Shown here: positions 48,658 to 56,642 of the stretch, piece after piece
Numbering within the stretch: position 1 is the stretch's first letter
Layout of the letters: each line of letters opens with the position of its first letter
DNA from: Echinicola pacifica DSM 19836
GTDB lineage: Bacteria > Bacteroidota > Bacteroidia > Cytophagales > Cyclobacteriaceae
Assembly (NCBI RefSeq): GCF_000373245.1
Contig: NZ_KB890755.1
Location: forward strand, 196,788-260,787
DNA: 64,000 bases
Direction: 5' to 3'
Notes under the pieces: model-generated
Database searches by the model: none
Told to the model about the DNA's origin: nothing
Seen by the model: only the letters and a program-made list of their open reading frames with translations
Program-made: the position numbers and the translations under genes

Positions 48658-49446
48658 TTACCATCGACTTAGCAGCTTTTCTTTCGGTTTTCTATTGATG
48701 GGAATGATATTATCTCTGCGGCGCTGGCGGCGCTGAAGGAGTTCGTAATATTTGATTTTATAATAATCGTAACCGATCACCACGAGCAAAAACAAGCAGA
48801 CGATATAGAATACATTATAGCCATAATTGATATAGATAAGGCCTGCAGCGACGCCTCCGCTGAGATAAGCGCTCATGATGGCCAGCTGGGTTTTGAGTTT
48901 CCCCCTGAGCTGCTTGTTTTTTCGGTATTCCCTGCGGGTAAACATCGAGAACAGCATGCCAAGATCGGTGGTGAGGCCGGTGAGATGGGTAGTTTTCACG
49001 GCCGAATTGGAGATACTCGCCGTAAGGCCGTTTTGGATTCCCATCGCAAAGAGCATCAAGCCTATTAGTAATTCGGTCTCCACCAAGGATTCCCTATAGT
49101 AATATTGCACGTATGTGCCCACGATAAGCAAGCAGCAGATCTCCAATATGATGGGTATGGCATGAGCGAGATAGGTGTAATTTTTATTGAAATTGATGAT
49201 TACACAGTTGGCAATAAATCCCCCGAGAAAGAACAATAAAATCCAGGAGGCCACCACTGCCGCTTGGTACCAATTCCCCTTTGCGATCTCCTCGGCGAGT
49301 ACGGCATAATGTCCTGTGACATTGGAGGTGAAGGCAAAAAACAACATCACCGAGACCACGTTGACCATTCCCGCAGAGAAGGCCGTCAGGCTTCCCAGCC
49401 GTATATTATCGCCTAGGGTCCGACTATTACTATACTTGCTCAGCAT
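48658..49446 (-). CDS. YoaK/DUF1275-family membrane protein
   Basis: 262 residues with about six membrane helices (GSLTAFSAGMVNVVSVMLFF, AVVASWILLFFLGGFIANC, AIPIILEICCLLIVGTYV, LLIGLMLFAMGIQNGLTAS, YLSGGVAAGLIYINYG, VFYIVCLFLLVVIGY). The family hallmark is the FTSNVTGHYAVLAEEI segment after the first helix and NSAVKTTHLTGLTTDLG in the middle. The basic tail (RRQRRRDNIIPINRK) should face the cytoplasm. Function is not established for the family; transport has been suggested. It follows the small anchored protein by 2 nt and is last in its unit. Confidence 0.88.
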   Translation of the reverse strand: MLSKYSNSRTLGDNIRLGSLTAFSAGMVNVVSVMLFFAFTSNVTGHYAVLAEEIAKGNWYQAAVVASWILLFFLGGFIANCVIINFNKNYTYLAHAIPIILEICCLLIVGTYVQYYYRESLVETELLIGLMLFAMGIQNGLTASISNSAVKTTHLTGLTTDLGMLFSMFTRREYRKNKQLRGKLKTQLAIMSAYLSGGVAAGLIYINYGYNVFYIVCLFLLVVIGYDYYKIKYYELLQRRQRRRDNIIPINRKPKEKLLSRW

Positions 49447-49448
49447 GA

Positions 49449-49919
49449 TCAGCTATGTTCTTTTACAAAAGTCATCTTAATGATACCCCGTGTCTGGAGG
49501 TCCGAATTGAAGTGCACCTCGAGGCTGTCACCATTCAGTTTTTGGATTTGGTAATGCTCCAGCGGCCTATTTTTACCCATCAATTTCAGGATATGCCCTC
49601 GGCCTTTGAGCCTCCAATCGAGGGCTTTGATTTCGCCGCCCTGGAGGTGAAGCTGCATCTGCCCATGTGGCAATATCTCCCAAGTCTCCGCCTGATGGAT
49701 GACCAGATCGCGGCTGATCTCTCGTTTGATATGCTCAGAGATCGCAAAAATACTCGCGTCTGAAGCGGTCGATGGAGAGTCGAGCTTTTCATATTGCCAG
49801 GAAATCTCCCTCCATCTGCCCACAAGCCGCTCATCAGGGCTGTGATGGCTGCTAAGAAGTGAGAATATCCCTCCCACTATTAGGAGCGCAACTATCGTAT
49901 ATATTGCTATGATCTTCAT
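49449..49919 (-). CDS. Small membrane-anchored protein of unknown function
   Basis: 156 residues from the ATG at 49919 (MKIIAIYTIV); the frame extends to 50039 but overlaps the UspA-like gene. A single N-terminal helix (IAIYTIVALLIVGGIFSLLS) acts as signal or anchor. The rest looks like a small beta-barrel of lipocalin type: LVGRWREISWQYEK, WEILPHGQMQLHL, WRLKGRGHILKLMG, YQIQKLNGDSLEVHF, RGIIKMTFVKE. The LxGxW start and regular strands support this, but I do not know its role. It lies 10 nt after the UspA-like gene and 2 nt before the YoaK-like gene. Confidence 0.7.
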   Translation of the reverse strand: MKIIAIYTIVALLIVGGIFSLLSSHHSPDERLVGRWREISWQYEKLDSPSTASDASIFAISEHIKREISRDLVIHQAETWEILPHGQMQLHLQGGEIKALDWRLKGRGHILKLMGKNRPLEHYQIQKLNGDSLEVHFNSDLQTRGIIKMTFVKEHS

Positions 49920-49929
49920 GAATTGGGGA

Positions 49930-50433
49930 TTAGGAGGAGCTAAAATGACCGAAAAATAAAGCAGAAAGCTGATTTCTATCCATGTAAGAATCCTTGCCCA
50001 GATCCACCCACCTGATCTTAAAGAGATGCACGCTAGCATTTTTTACAAAAGGCATCAGGTCGAAGCTTCGCTTATGGGGCCCCTTAAAGCGGGACTCTGC
50101 CAAGGCATATATCTCGTCCACCCGATTAGCCTCCAGATAATTCTCAAAAGCCGACTGATTAAAGCCCGTAAATAGATCCACGCTAAGACTCTCAATTCTC
50201 TTTCCGTACTTACTTAGAAGCAGCTGGCAAGATTCTCTGAAAGCTGCATTTTCGAGCTTACGGATGGTTTCCTTCTTCCGAAAAAGAATCAATTCTGTCA
50301 TGGTATCCGGCAGATATAAGCCATGAAGAAGGATGATCTCGAAAGAATCTTCCTCGTTAGAATTTAAGGCTGTTTTTACTAAATTAACTGATTCTACACT
50401 AAAATCAGTTGGTATTAATACCGTTTTTCTCAT
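49930..50433 (-). CDS. UspA-like universal stress protein
   Basis: 167 residues with the first strand and helix of the universal stress fold (MRKTVLIPTDFSVESVNLVK, IILLHGLYLP) and a final SVHLFKI strand. The usual ATP-binding G-2x-G-9x-G(S/T) motif is not evident, so it may not bind nucleotide. Cytoplasmic. It starts a unit with the anchored protein and the YoaK-like protein, and a histidine kinase/response regulator pair lies directly upstream on the same strand, which may control it. A good Bacteroidota -7 box is 29 nt before the ATG. Confidence 0.75.
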   Translation of the reverse strand: MRKTVLIPTDFSVESVNLVKTALNSNEEDSFEIILLHGLYLPDTMTELILFRKKETIRKLENAAFRESCQLLLSKYGKRIESLSVDLFTGFNQSAFENYLEANRVDEIYALAESRFKGPHKRSFDLMPFVKNASVHLFKIRWVDLGKDSYMDRNQLSALFFGHFSSS

Positions 50434-50461
50434 AAATCACACTCTTTCAATTATTATATAG

Positions 50462-50469
50462 CAAATATA
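50462..50469 (-). promoter_or_regulatory. Bacteroidota-type -7 box (TATATTTG) of the UspA-like operon
   Basis: An exact TANNTTTG match 28 nt upstream of the ATG, in the gap after the histidine kinase stop. A TTC, not the expected TTG, is found about 18 nt upstream. It suggests an independent promoter for the UspA-anchored-YoaK unit. Confidence 0.5.
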
Positions 50470-50531
50470 ATAAGCAGTTATTAGAGGGAATTAAGAGATA
50501 GATTAGGATAGGATTAGAATTTATCCGGGGA

Positions 50532-51902
50532 TCATCGAAGGCTCGCAAGGCTGATCTGGACGGTGGTGCCATCCTCCTCCACCGATCTTACTTGCAGGTC
50601 TCCTTTATGCAGTTGGATGATATTCCTAGCTAGGGGTAGCCCGATGCCATATCCCTCATGATTAAGGGTATTGGAAGCTCGGAAATAGGGATCATAAATA
50701 TACTTAAGTTCCTGAGTAGGGATGCCGATCCCTTGGTCATGGACGATGATAAGGATGCGGTCTTCGCTGGCGCCCAGAGCCACTTTCACAGGGCTGAAAT
50801 TAGAATATTTACATCCATTCAGGATGATATTTGATAGCGCAAGGTGCAGCAGCGGCTCGTTACCATTGGTTTTTAGCAGGTCGGGGTTTTCTGGTAGAAG
50901 GCTGAAGTCCAATTGTATTTTACTTCTTGAATCGATTTTCTCCACGGTTTCTTTTACATCCAGGATCAGCTGATCCACCCTTAGCTTACTGAATTTCTGA
51001 CTCTTTCCGTCAAATCCCGTTTGCGCCAGCATCAATAAAGCCTTGGTTTTCTTCTCGAGCTTCTCCGCTTCCCCAAGGATGGTATTTAGCGATTGCACGT
51101 ATTCCTCGGGCTTTCGGGCCTTGCTCAGGGTCACTTCCGCCTCCCCGATGATAGAAGTCAAGGGCGTGTTGAGCTCATGACTGGCATTGCTGATGAAGTT
51201 CTTTTGCGTCTCAAAGGAGGTCTCAAGACGGGTAAGCATTTCATTAAAAGTCTGACTAAGCTTGCTGATAGTATCATCATTATTGCTATTGCCAGGCAGC
51301 CGCAGGTGTAGGTTTTCTGAACTAATTTCTTTCACCTTCACGATAATATTATTGATAGGCTGGATGATCTGTCTGGAAAAAAGATAAGCAGCCACCAGAA
51401 TAATGACAAAAGCAAAGCCCAAAGCCGTAAAAAGCAAATTACGGAGGTATTGGATATGGTGGCTAATAAAGTAATTCTCAGCAGAAATCACCACTAAATA
51501 GGGCGTCTGATCGGGTGCCAAATAAAAGGTGCCGTAATAAAAAGTCTTCTTATCGTGGTACGTCCCCGTGCCCTCCTGGATGATATCTTCCAGGAATGAG
51601 GGATCCAGCAAGGCCACCTCTGGAATATTCTCCCAGTGGCCGGAGGAAGGTTTCCTGAATAATCGAATTTCCTCATCAGGCAATTTTTCAAGGTACTCCT
51701 GCCTAAGCTCGCGGATTACATTTCCTCCCGACTCATTTTCCAGCCGAGATTTTGCTGCCGCAATAGCCCTGATTTCTAGTCGCTTATAGAAGTCAGTAAA
51801 AGCATAATTAGAAATAGAATAATAAATAAAACCACTAAACAACAGGGTATAACTAAAGAATACCGCAAGCAGAATATAGATGATCTTATTTTGTATTTTC
51901 AT
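50532..51902 (-). CDS. Membrane sensor histidine kinase
   Basis: 456 residues. Two membrane helices (about 8-30 and 150-172) flank a ~120-residue periplasmic sensor. HAMP domain follows (RQIIQPINNIIVKVKEISSE), then HisKA with His242 in NASHELNTPLTS, then the ATPase domain with N box (NIILNGCKYS), G1 (DQGIGIP) and G2 (GYGIGLPLA). The H-box has Asn in place of the usual Arg (HELNTP for HELRTP). This substitution occurs in Bacteroidota. Its start codon overlaps the response regulator stop by 4 nt (ATGA). The signal is unknown; CusS/RprX-type kinases look alike. Confidence 0.94.
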   Translation of the reverse strand: MKIQNKIIYILLAVFFSYTLLFSGFIYYSISNYAFTDFYKRLEIRAIAAAKSRLENESGGNVIRELRQEYLEKLPDEEIRLFRKPSSGHWENIPEVALLDPSFLEDIIQEGTGTYHDKKTFYYGTFYLAPDQTPYLVVISAENYFISHHIQYLRNLLFTALGFAFVIILVAAYLFSRQIIQPINNIIVKVKEISSENLHLRLPGNSNNDDTISKLSQTFNEMLTRLETSFETQKNFISNASHELNTPLTSIIGEAEVTLSKARKPEEYVQSLNTILGEAEKLEKKTKALLMLAQTGFDGKSQKFSKLRVDQLILDVKETVEKIDSRSKIQLDFSLLPENPDLLKTNGNEPLLHLALSNIILNGCKYSNFSPVKVALGASEDRILIIVHDQGIGIPTQELKYIYDPYFRASNTLNHEGYGIGLPLARNIIQLHKGDLQVRSVEEDGTTVQISLASLR

Positions 51903-52591
51903 TCTCCAACTTTCAAGACGTAGCCCATTCCGATGACGGTTTTGATTAACCTTTCCCCGCCATTTTTCTCCATTTTCTTACGCAAATAATTGATATAAAC
52001 GTCCACCACATTGGTGCCCATATCGAAATCTATCCCCCATACTTCCTCCAGGATATCCACCCTGCTGAGCACCCTATTGGGGTTTTTCAGCAGCATAAGC
52101 AGCAGACGGTATTCGGTGGAAGTAAGGTTGAGCTTGAGGCCATTTCGGCTGACACTTTTCGCATCATCATTGAGTTCAAGATCAGAAAATCGATAGACAT
52201 TAGCAGGTTTATCCTCCATTATTCCTGCGCCAGACCTTCTAAGTAAAGTTCTGATTCGGGCAAGAAGCTCGATAAACTTAAAAGGCTTAGACAAGTAATC
52301 GTCCGCTCCTGCATCCAGCCCGGTCACCACATTCTCGGCACTCCCTAGAGCGGTGAGAAACAATATAGGACTACTGACTCCCTCCTCACGAATAAGCCGG
52401 CAAAGCTCGATACCATTCAATTCGGGCACCATAATATCCAAAATCAGCACATCAAAAGAATGCGACTTCACATAGTCAAAGCCCTGCCTCCCATCCATGG
52501 CCAAGGTAACCTCATACCCTTCCTCCTGCAAGCCTTTGATAATAAAAGCACTCACGCGACTGTCGTCCTCGACTAATAAGATTTTTTTCAC
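51899..52591 (-). CDS. OmpR/PhoB-family response regulator
   Basis: 230 residues starting at GTG (52591). Receiver domain residues 1-115 with acidic pocket Glu8/Asp9/Asp10, phospho-acceptor Asp52 (LILDIMVPELNG), Thr79-type switch (FLTALG) and Lys101 (YLSKPFKF). Winged-helix DNA-binding domain at 135-228 (LTSTEYRLLLMLLKNPNRVL, VVDVYINYLRKKMEK, IKTVIGMGYVL). Translated first, with the kinase gene overlapping its stop. Its targets may include the UspA/YoaK unit downstream. Confidence 0.95.
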   Translation of the reverse strand: MKKILLVEDDSRVSAFIIKGLQEEGYEVTLAMDGRQGFDYVKSHSFDVLILDIMVPELNGIELCRLIREEGVSSPILFLTALGSAENVVTGLDAGADDYLSKPFKFIELLARIRTLLRRSGAGIMEDKPANVYRFSDLELNDDAKSVSRNGLKLNLTSTEYRLLLMLLKNPNRVLSRVDILEEVWGIDFDMGTNVVDVYINYLRKKMEKNGGERLIKTVIGMGYVLKVGE

Positions 52592-52939
52592 AAGTAAAAA
52601 TTAGGGTTCATACTTCTAATAGCTCAACACCACCCCTCCTCCTAAGCCAGTAAACCTCCGCTCGATTAAAGATTCTGAGCCTGCTATTTTTTGCTATTTT
52701 GTAGAAAGACGACAATCAGCCTGAAATGGTTCCCTTCTAATCAGATTCTAATGTCTAATAAAGTTGCAATCAACAGGATACTTCACATCTCCCCAGCGTA
52801 CTGCATTCAGCCATGCCATCCTAATAGCCAGGCCCAATCGGTTTTCCTGGCCTGTAGCGTGGGAGCTTATTTAGGTATGGAAAAATGCCTTTGCAGCCTA
52901 GGATTTTACAGGTATCTTTAAATTTATAAATCCACTGAA
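52592..52939. other. 348-bp divergent intergenic region
   Basis: It separates the two-component system (-) from the esterase (+). It includes the esterase promoter candidate at 52890-52920. A short frame inside (52691-52921) has no recognisable domain and I do not call it. Confidence 0.5.
52890..52920 (+). promoter_or_regulatory. Candidate promoter of the esterase gene (TTTG-N19-TATCTTTA)
   Basis: TTTG (52890-52893) and TATCTTTA (52913-52920) are separated by 19 nt, the Bacteroidota spacing, with one mismatch to TANNTTTG. The ATG is 20 nt downstream. Confidence 0.5.
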
Positions 52940-53785
52940 ATGAAAAAATCACCTTCACTTATCATCCCCTTATTCCTCCTGACTTTTATTGCCTTTGGCC
53001 AAGGGCAAAGCTATAAGACGCTGGAGAATATCCCTTATTATGAGCAGTCTATCAGGGAGGCCGATACCTATATGGAGGAGCGATGTGTTCTAGATTTATA
53101 TTTGCCCGAGGGCAAGGAAGATTTTGCTACCGTGGTATGGTTTCATGGAGGAGGACTGACTGGGGGAGAAAAAGAAATTCCCCAAGCGCTGAAGGATCAG
53201 GGGCTGGCCATTATAGGAGTAAATTATAGGCTGTATCCCAAGGTTTCCGCACCCACTTATATCGCCGATGCGGCCGCGGCCATTGCCTGGACTCTCAAAA
53301 ACATCCACCAATACGGGGGCGACTCCTCCCTAGTCTTCCTTTCCGGCCATTCGGCTGGGGGCTATTTGGCCGCTATGGTGGGGATGGACAAGAGCTGGCT
53401 TGCCAATTATGGTCTGGATGCGAATGACCTTGCCGGACTGATCCCTTTCAGCGGACATATGATCACCCACTTTACGGTGCGGGAAGAAAGAGGCCTCCCC
53501 GGTCATCAAGCCCTAATTGACGAGCTGGCTCCCTTGTATTTTGTACGACCTGATGCCCCTCCCCTGCTCCTTATCACCGGCGACCGGGAGATGGAGCTGC
53601 TTGGCCGGTATGAGGAAAACGCCTATATGATGCGTATGATGAAGGTGGCCGGTCATACCGAAACCACCTTATATGAGATGGATGGGTATGGCCATAATAT
53701 GACCGCTCCAGCCTTTCCCTTATTGCTCAGTGAGGTGGAAAGGGTTAGCAAGTTTAAGGCAACTTCTACCCACAAAACACCCTGA
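52940..53785 (+). CDS. Exported alpha/beta-hydrolase esterase
   Basis: 281 residues with a signal peptide (cut near AFGQ). Fold motifs: oxyanion HGGGLTGG, NYRLYP, nucleophile Ser138 in GHSAGG, an acid in TGDREMELLGR and the catalytic His in GYGHN. It resembles the BD-FAE/carboxylesterase group that removes acetyl or feruloyl groups from glycans or small esters. Periplasmic. It stands alone and is transcribed divergently from the two-component system. The IS91 remnant starts about 160 nt downstream. The precise ester is not known. Confidence 0.9.
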   Translation: MKKSPSLIIPLFLLTFIAFGQGQSYKTLENIPYYEQSIREADTYMEERCVLDLYLPEGKEDFATVVWFHGGGLTGGEKEIPQALKDQGLAIIGVNYRLYPKVSAPTYIADAAAAIAWTLKNIHQYGGDSSLVFLSGHSAGGYLAAMVGMDKSWLANYGLDANDLAGLIPFSGHMITHFTVREERGLPGHQALIDELAPLYFVRPDAPPLLLITGDREMELLGRYEENAYMMRMMKVAGHTETTLYEMDGYGHNMTAPAFPLLLSEVERVSKFKATSTHKTP

Positions 53786-53946
53786 TCGGATAGTATAGCT
53801 ACAGCCCTTCGCCAGTATCACGGACCTTGACGCCAAGGCGGTCCACCTCCATATCCGTCAGAATCATCTCCTTCAGCTGCACCCTATTCCCTGCAAAGGA
53901 GGGCGAAAGCTACTCTTTCAGGCCTGTAGTCATAAGGAGTAGCTTC
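53786..53946. other. Short stretch between esterase and IS remnant
   Basis: On the minus strand a ~33-codon open run ending in TAG near 53798 (NRVQLKEMILTDMEVDRLG) looks faintly coding and could be the tail of a lost gene. I do not call it a gene. Otherwise nothing is seen. Confidence 0.3.
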
Positions 53947-54348
53947 AATAGGAGTTGCGGACAGGAATATCTTTCCGGGCATCGGCTCTCCACCTGCCAG
54001 CACAAGGCTTTTCGTGCGATTATATCCTGTAGCACTTCGCAGATGGGGAGTGCTATTCTCAAATGTGATCACTGCGATCACACAAAGACCTGTTTCAACA
54101 GTTGTCACAACAGGCATTGTCCAAAGTGCCAGTATGTCCGCCAGTTGGTCTGGGTGGATGAGCTTAAAGTAGGACTCCTTCCGATTCGGTATTTTCATAT
54201 AGTGTTCACCATCCCCGAGGTACTCTGGCCACTGTTCTACCTCAACCAAAAAATCTGTTTCGATCTGCTGTTTACCAGCTCTGCTATGGCTATGAGAAAA
54301 ACTTCTGGGAATCCTGAATTCTTATAGGCCCAGACAGGAACCTTGGCG
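53947..54348 (+). mobile_element. Degraded IS91-family transposase fragment
   Basis: About 130 codons match the N-terminal zinc-binding domain and the start of the catalytic region of IS91-type transposases: HRLSTCQHKAFRAII, CDHCDHTKTCFNSC, NRHCPKCQYVRQLVWVDEL, RYFHIVFTIPEVLWP, MRKTSGNPEFL. An in-frame TAG then interrupts it just before AQTG, after which similarity ends. The catalytic Tyr-containing C-terminal two-thirds is missing. The N-terminal border is blurred, and frame continuity upstream (from 53827) appears accidental. It is an inactive relic, not a working element. Confidence 0.8.
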
Positions 54349-54716
54349 GTGAAAATACCTATTCTTTTATATCCGCCTTCATGAAGTGTATCAGCAATAC
54401 ACCTGAAAGCCACCGATCGGTTTCTTATCGAATATCCACTCGCCAGATTTAAATGCTTAGTACCTCCCTGGCTATGGGAATAAAATAGATGAATCACGCT
54501 CAAATCCTTATTGGACAGGCATAAAAATAAATATTCCGATCAAATTTCCTGCAATCAATATTTAAATTAAATCTAAATAAACTATATTTGCCAACGATTT
54601 AGGTCAAGAAGGGGCTTGAGATAGTGCGCACTTCGTGCAAAACTGTTATAAGTCAGCCTAATGATTGAAGTCCACCAGACAGGAAAAAATTAGATATTAT
54701 TTAACTACGACAGACC
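54349..54716. other. 368-bp intergenic region before the PepSY gene
   Basis: The first part may contain further unrecognised IS decay. A minus-strand open frame (54503-54237) overlaps the IS relic and has no known domain, so I leave it out. A TATATTTG box is at 54583-54590. Confidence 0.45.
54583..54590 (+). promoter_or_regulatory. Bacteroidota-type -7 box (TATATTTG) upstream of the PepSY gene
   Basis: An exact TANNTTTG match. It is 126 nt from the proposed start codon, which implies a leader of about 120 nt; the -33 position has only TTTA. Predicted from the consensus. Confidence 0.4.
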
Positions 54717-55982
54717 TTGAAGAAGCAAAAAACCAACTGGCAAAAGACAAGGAAATTTTTCAATGACATCCACCTGTGGTTAGGATTGGCAGGAGCGCTG
54801 ATTTTGATTCCAGTATGTTTGTCAGGCACCATTTACGTGTATTATTCCGAGCTAAAAGACCTGTCCCGATCGGAGCAAGTCTGGAATGAGGGGCCACAGG
54901 ATGCCAAGCCTCTTGCGATGGAAAACCTTATCGTGCAGGTAAAAAGCCAGGCCGAAGGAGACATTTCCTCCGTTACTATTCCCAAGGATAAAAGTAAAAA
55001 CTATCAGTTTTCGGTAAAGAAGGAAGGTGATCGTAGTCGTTTTGGTACCACTTATTATGTCAATCCCTATACTGGGGCAATTGCGGGAAATTCGGAGACG
55101 ACCACGGCCATGGATGGCTTTATGCGCAGCATGTTTAGCCTGCACCGCTGGTTATTATTAGACACAGTAGAGACCGAAATAATAGCAGGCCTGGAAAATA
55201 GGAAGCTGGGCAGTTATATCACGGGTACCGCCACCATATTGTTTACCATTGGGGTAATGACGGGGCTGATCATTTGGTTTCCCCAAAGGCTGAAGAGCTG
55301 GAAACAGGGGCTTAAATTAAAGCTCAATGGTAGCTGGAAGCGAGCCAACCACGACCTACACAATACGCTCGGATTTTATGCATTCTTCTTTCTCCTGATC
55401 ATGGGACTTACTGGCCCACAATGGTCCTTCCCTTGGTACCGCACTGGCCTTCAGAAAGCCTTAGGAGTGTATCAGGAAAGGGAAGCTGGCGGTGGAGATC
55501 GCGGTCCTAGCCAAGGTGGAAGACCGGAAGGCGGATCAAATCAGAAGGCCAAAGAAGTGGCTAGCCCTGAGTTTTTACCATTCACCGATTACCTGTCCGC
55601 GGTGGACGCAGAACTCCCTTATGAGGGTGACTATAGAGTTAGCTTCCCGAAAGACGGCAAAGGAAACATCGAAATTCAGAAATCAAAAGTGGGTTTCTTT
55701 GCTCCCTATGGAAGTGATGAGGCCAGCCTAAAAGTGGAAAATGCAGCCATCGTGGAGTTATCAAAATTCAGTGACCAGGACTTTAACCAGCAAATCGCAA
55801 GGTCCATCAAAGCCCTGCACATCGGTACAGTCTATGGAGGTATCACCAAACTGATTTACTTTATCTCCTGCCTGATCGCTACCAGTCTGCCGATCACCGG
55901 GACCATCATATGGATAAATAAGATGAAGAAAAAAGGGAAAAGGAAAAATCCAAAAAGAAAAGAAGAGTTGCAATATGCCTAA
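54717..55982 (+). CDS. PepSY-associated transmembrane protein
   Basis: 421 residues. Begins at a TTG (54717), the only usable start after the upstream in-frame stop. Four membrane helices: near 22-45 (LAGALILIPVCLSGTIYVYY), near 168-190 (TGTATILFTIGVMTGLIIWF), near 222-240 (FYAFFFLLIMGLTGPQW) and near 385-405. The periplasmic loop between helices 1 and 2 holds the PepSY-like part (YVNPYTGAIAGN, MFSLHRWLLL). HIGTVYGGITKLIYF near the end fits the family. A Gly-rich stretch (GGGDRGPSQGGRPEGG) sits in the second loop. Relatives often accompany iron or siderophore uptake, and several are proposed ferric reductases; no receptor is next to it here. Confidence 0.87.
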   Translation: MKKQKTNWQKTRKFFNDIHLWLGLAGALILIPVCLSGTIYVYYSELKDLSRSEQVWNEGPQDAKPLAMENLIVQVKSQAEGDISSVTIPKDKSKNYQFSVKKEGDRSRFGTTYYVNPYTGAIAGNSETTTAMDGFMRSMFSLHRWLLLDTVETEIIAGLENRKLGSYITGTATILFTIGVMTGLIIWFPQRLKSWKQGLKLKLNGSWKRANHDLHNTLGFYAFFFLLIMGLTGPQWSFPWYRTGLQKALGVYQEREAGGGDRGPSQGGRPEGGSNQKAKEVASPEFLPFTDYLSAVDAELPYEGDYRVSFPKDGKGNIEIQKSKVGFFAPYGSDEASLKVENAAIVELSKFSDQDFNQQIARSIKALHIGTVYGGITKLIYFISCLIATSLPITGTIIWINKMKKKGKRKNPKRKEELQYA

Positions 55983-56010
55983 TAATGGCTATTCATAGGC
56001 TTATAAAGCC

Positions 56011-56028
56011 ATCGCTATCATTAGCGAT
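56011..56028 (+). repeat. Small inverted repeat after the PepSY gene
   Basis: ATCGCTA and TAGCGAT around a TCAT loop. It lies just upstream of the strong terminator and may be part of the 3' structure. Confidence 0.5.
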
Positions 56029-56036
56029 ATAAGTCG

Positions 56037-56091
56037 AAGACCGGGGAATAAAATTGGATCATCCAATCTTTATTCCCCGGTCTTTTTTTTT
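56037..56091 (+). terminator. Strong intrinsic terminator of the PepSY gene
   Basis: AAGACCGGGGAATAAA pairs with TTTATTCCCCGGTCTT, extended inward by TTGGAT/ATCCAA, then nine T. It lies 55 nt past the PepSY stop. The minus-strand DUF2200 gene converges on it from the other side. Confidence 0.95.
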
Positions 56092-56190
56092 GTCAAGCCA
56101 ATACTTCCAGAAATATAAAATATCTGCGACTTAACTATCTAAATCATCAGCTGCTGGGGTAAAACCCAAGATTCTAGGCCTTCACTTACC

Positions 56191-56556
56191 TCAGCTGCCC
56201 CGAAGTATCTTCGCCATTGTCTTGCCTTTTGCTAGTTCGTCCACCAGCTTATCGAGGTACCTTACTTTTTGGGTAAGTGGCGTTTCTATATCTTCAATTC
56301 TATAGCCACAGATCATTCCGGTAATCATCGAAGCATTAGGATGCAGCTTAGCCAACTCAAAGAAGCGCTCAAAGGTGGCTTTTTGTGCAATCAGCTCCTC
56401 CAGGGCCTTCCCATCAAAACCCGTCAGCCAGCTGATCACCTGATCTAGTTCTGCTTTGGTACGGCCTTTTCGCTCCACCTTAGCTATATAGAGCGGGTAA
56501 ACCGAAGCAAAAGTTAACTGAGCCATTCGCTCATCGTGCTTGACACTGGTCTGCAT
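56191..56556 (-). CDS. DUF2200-family protein
   Basis: 121 residues, soluble and cytoplasmic. The sequence follows DUF2200 closely: FASVYPLYIAKVERKGRTKA, VISWLTGFDGKALEEL, PNASMITGMICGYRIEDIE, VRYLDKLVDELAKGK, AKILRGS. The family has no established function that I know of; its members are small and widespread. The ATG at 56556 fits the usual length; the second Met at residue 11 is also possible. It stands alone between the terminator and the sulfatase gene. Confidence 0.9.
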   Translation of the reverse strand: MQTSVKHDERMAQLTFASVYPLYIAKVERKGRTKAELDQVISWLTGFDGKALEELIAQKATFERFFELAKLHPNASMITGMICGYRIEDIETPLTQKVRYLDKLVDELAKGKTMAKILRGS

Positions 56557-56642
56557 AAGGATAGTATTTGGAATGAATAATATCCTATAATATTAAGCAA
56601 ACATTCATAAACTGCAAATAGTAAATAAGATCATAAAAATCC

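Noticed and set aside
53797-53905. Possible C-terminal tail of a lost minus-strand gene
   Set aside because: Only about 33 codons and no known homologue that I can name; could be chance.
54237-54503. 88-codon minus-strand open frame over the IS91 relic
   Set aside because: It overlaps the relic in the opposite direction and has no recognisable domain.
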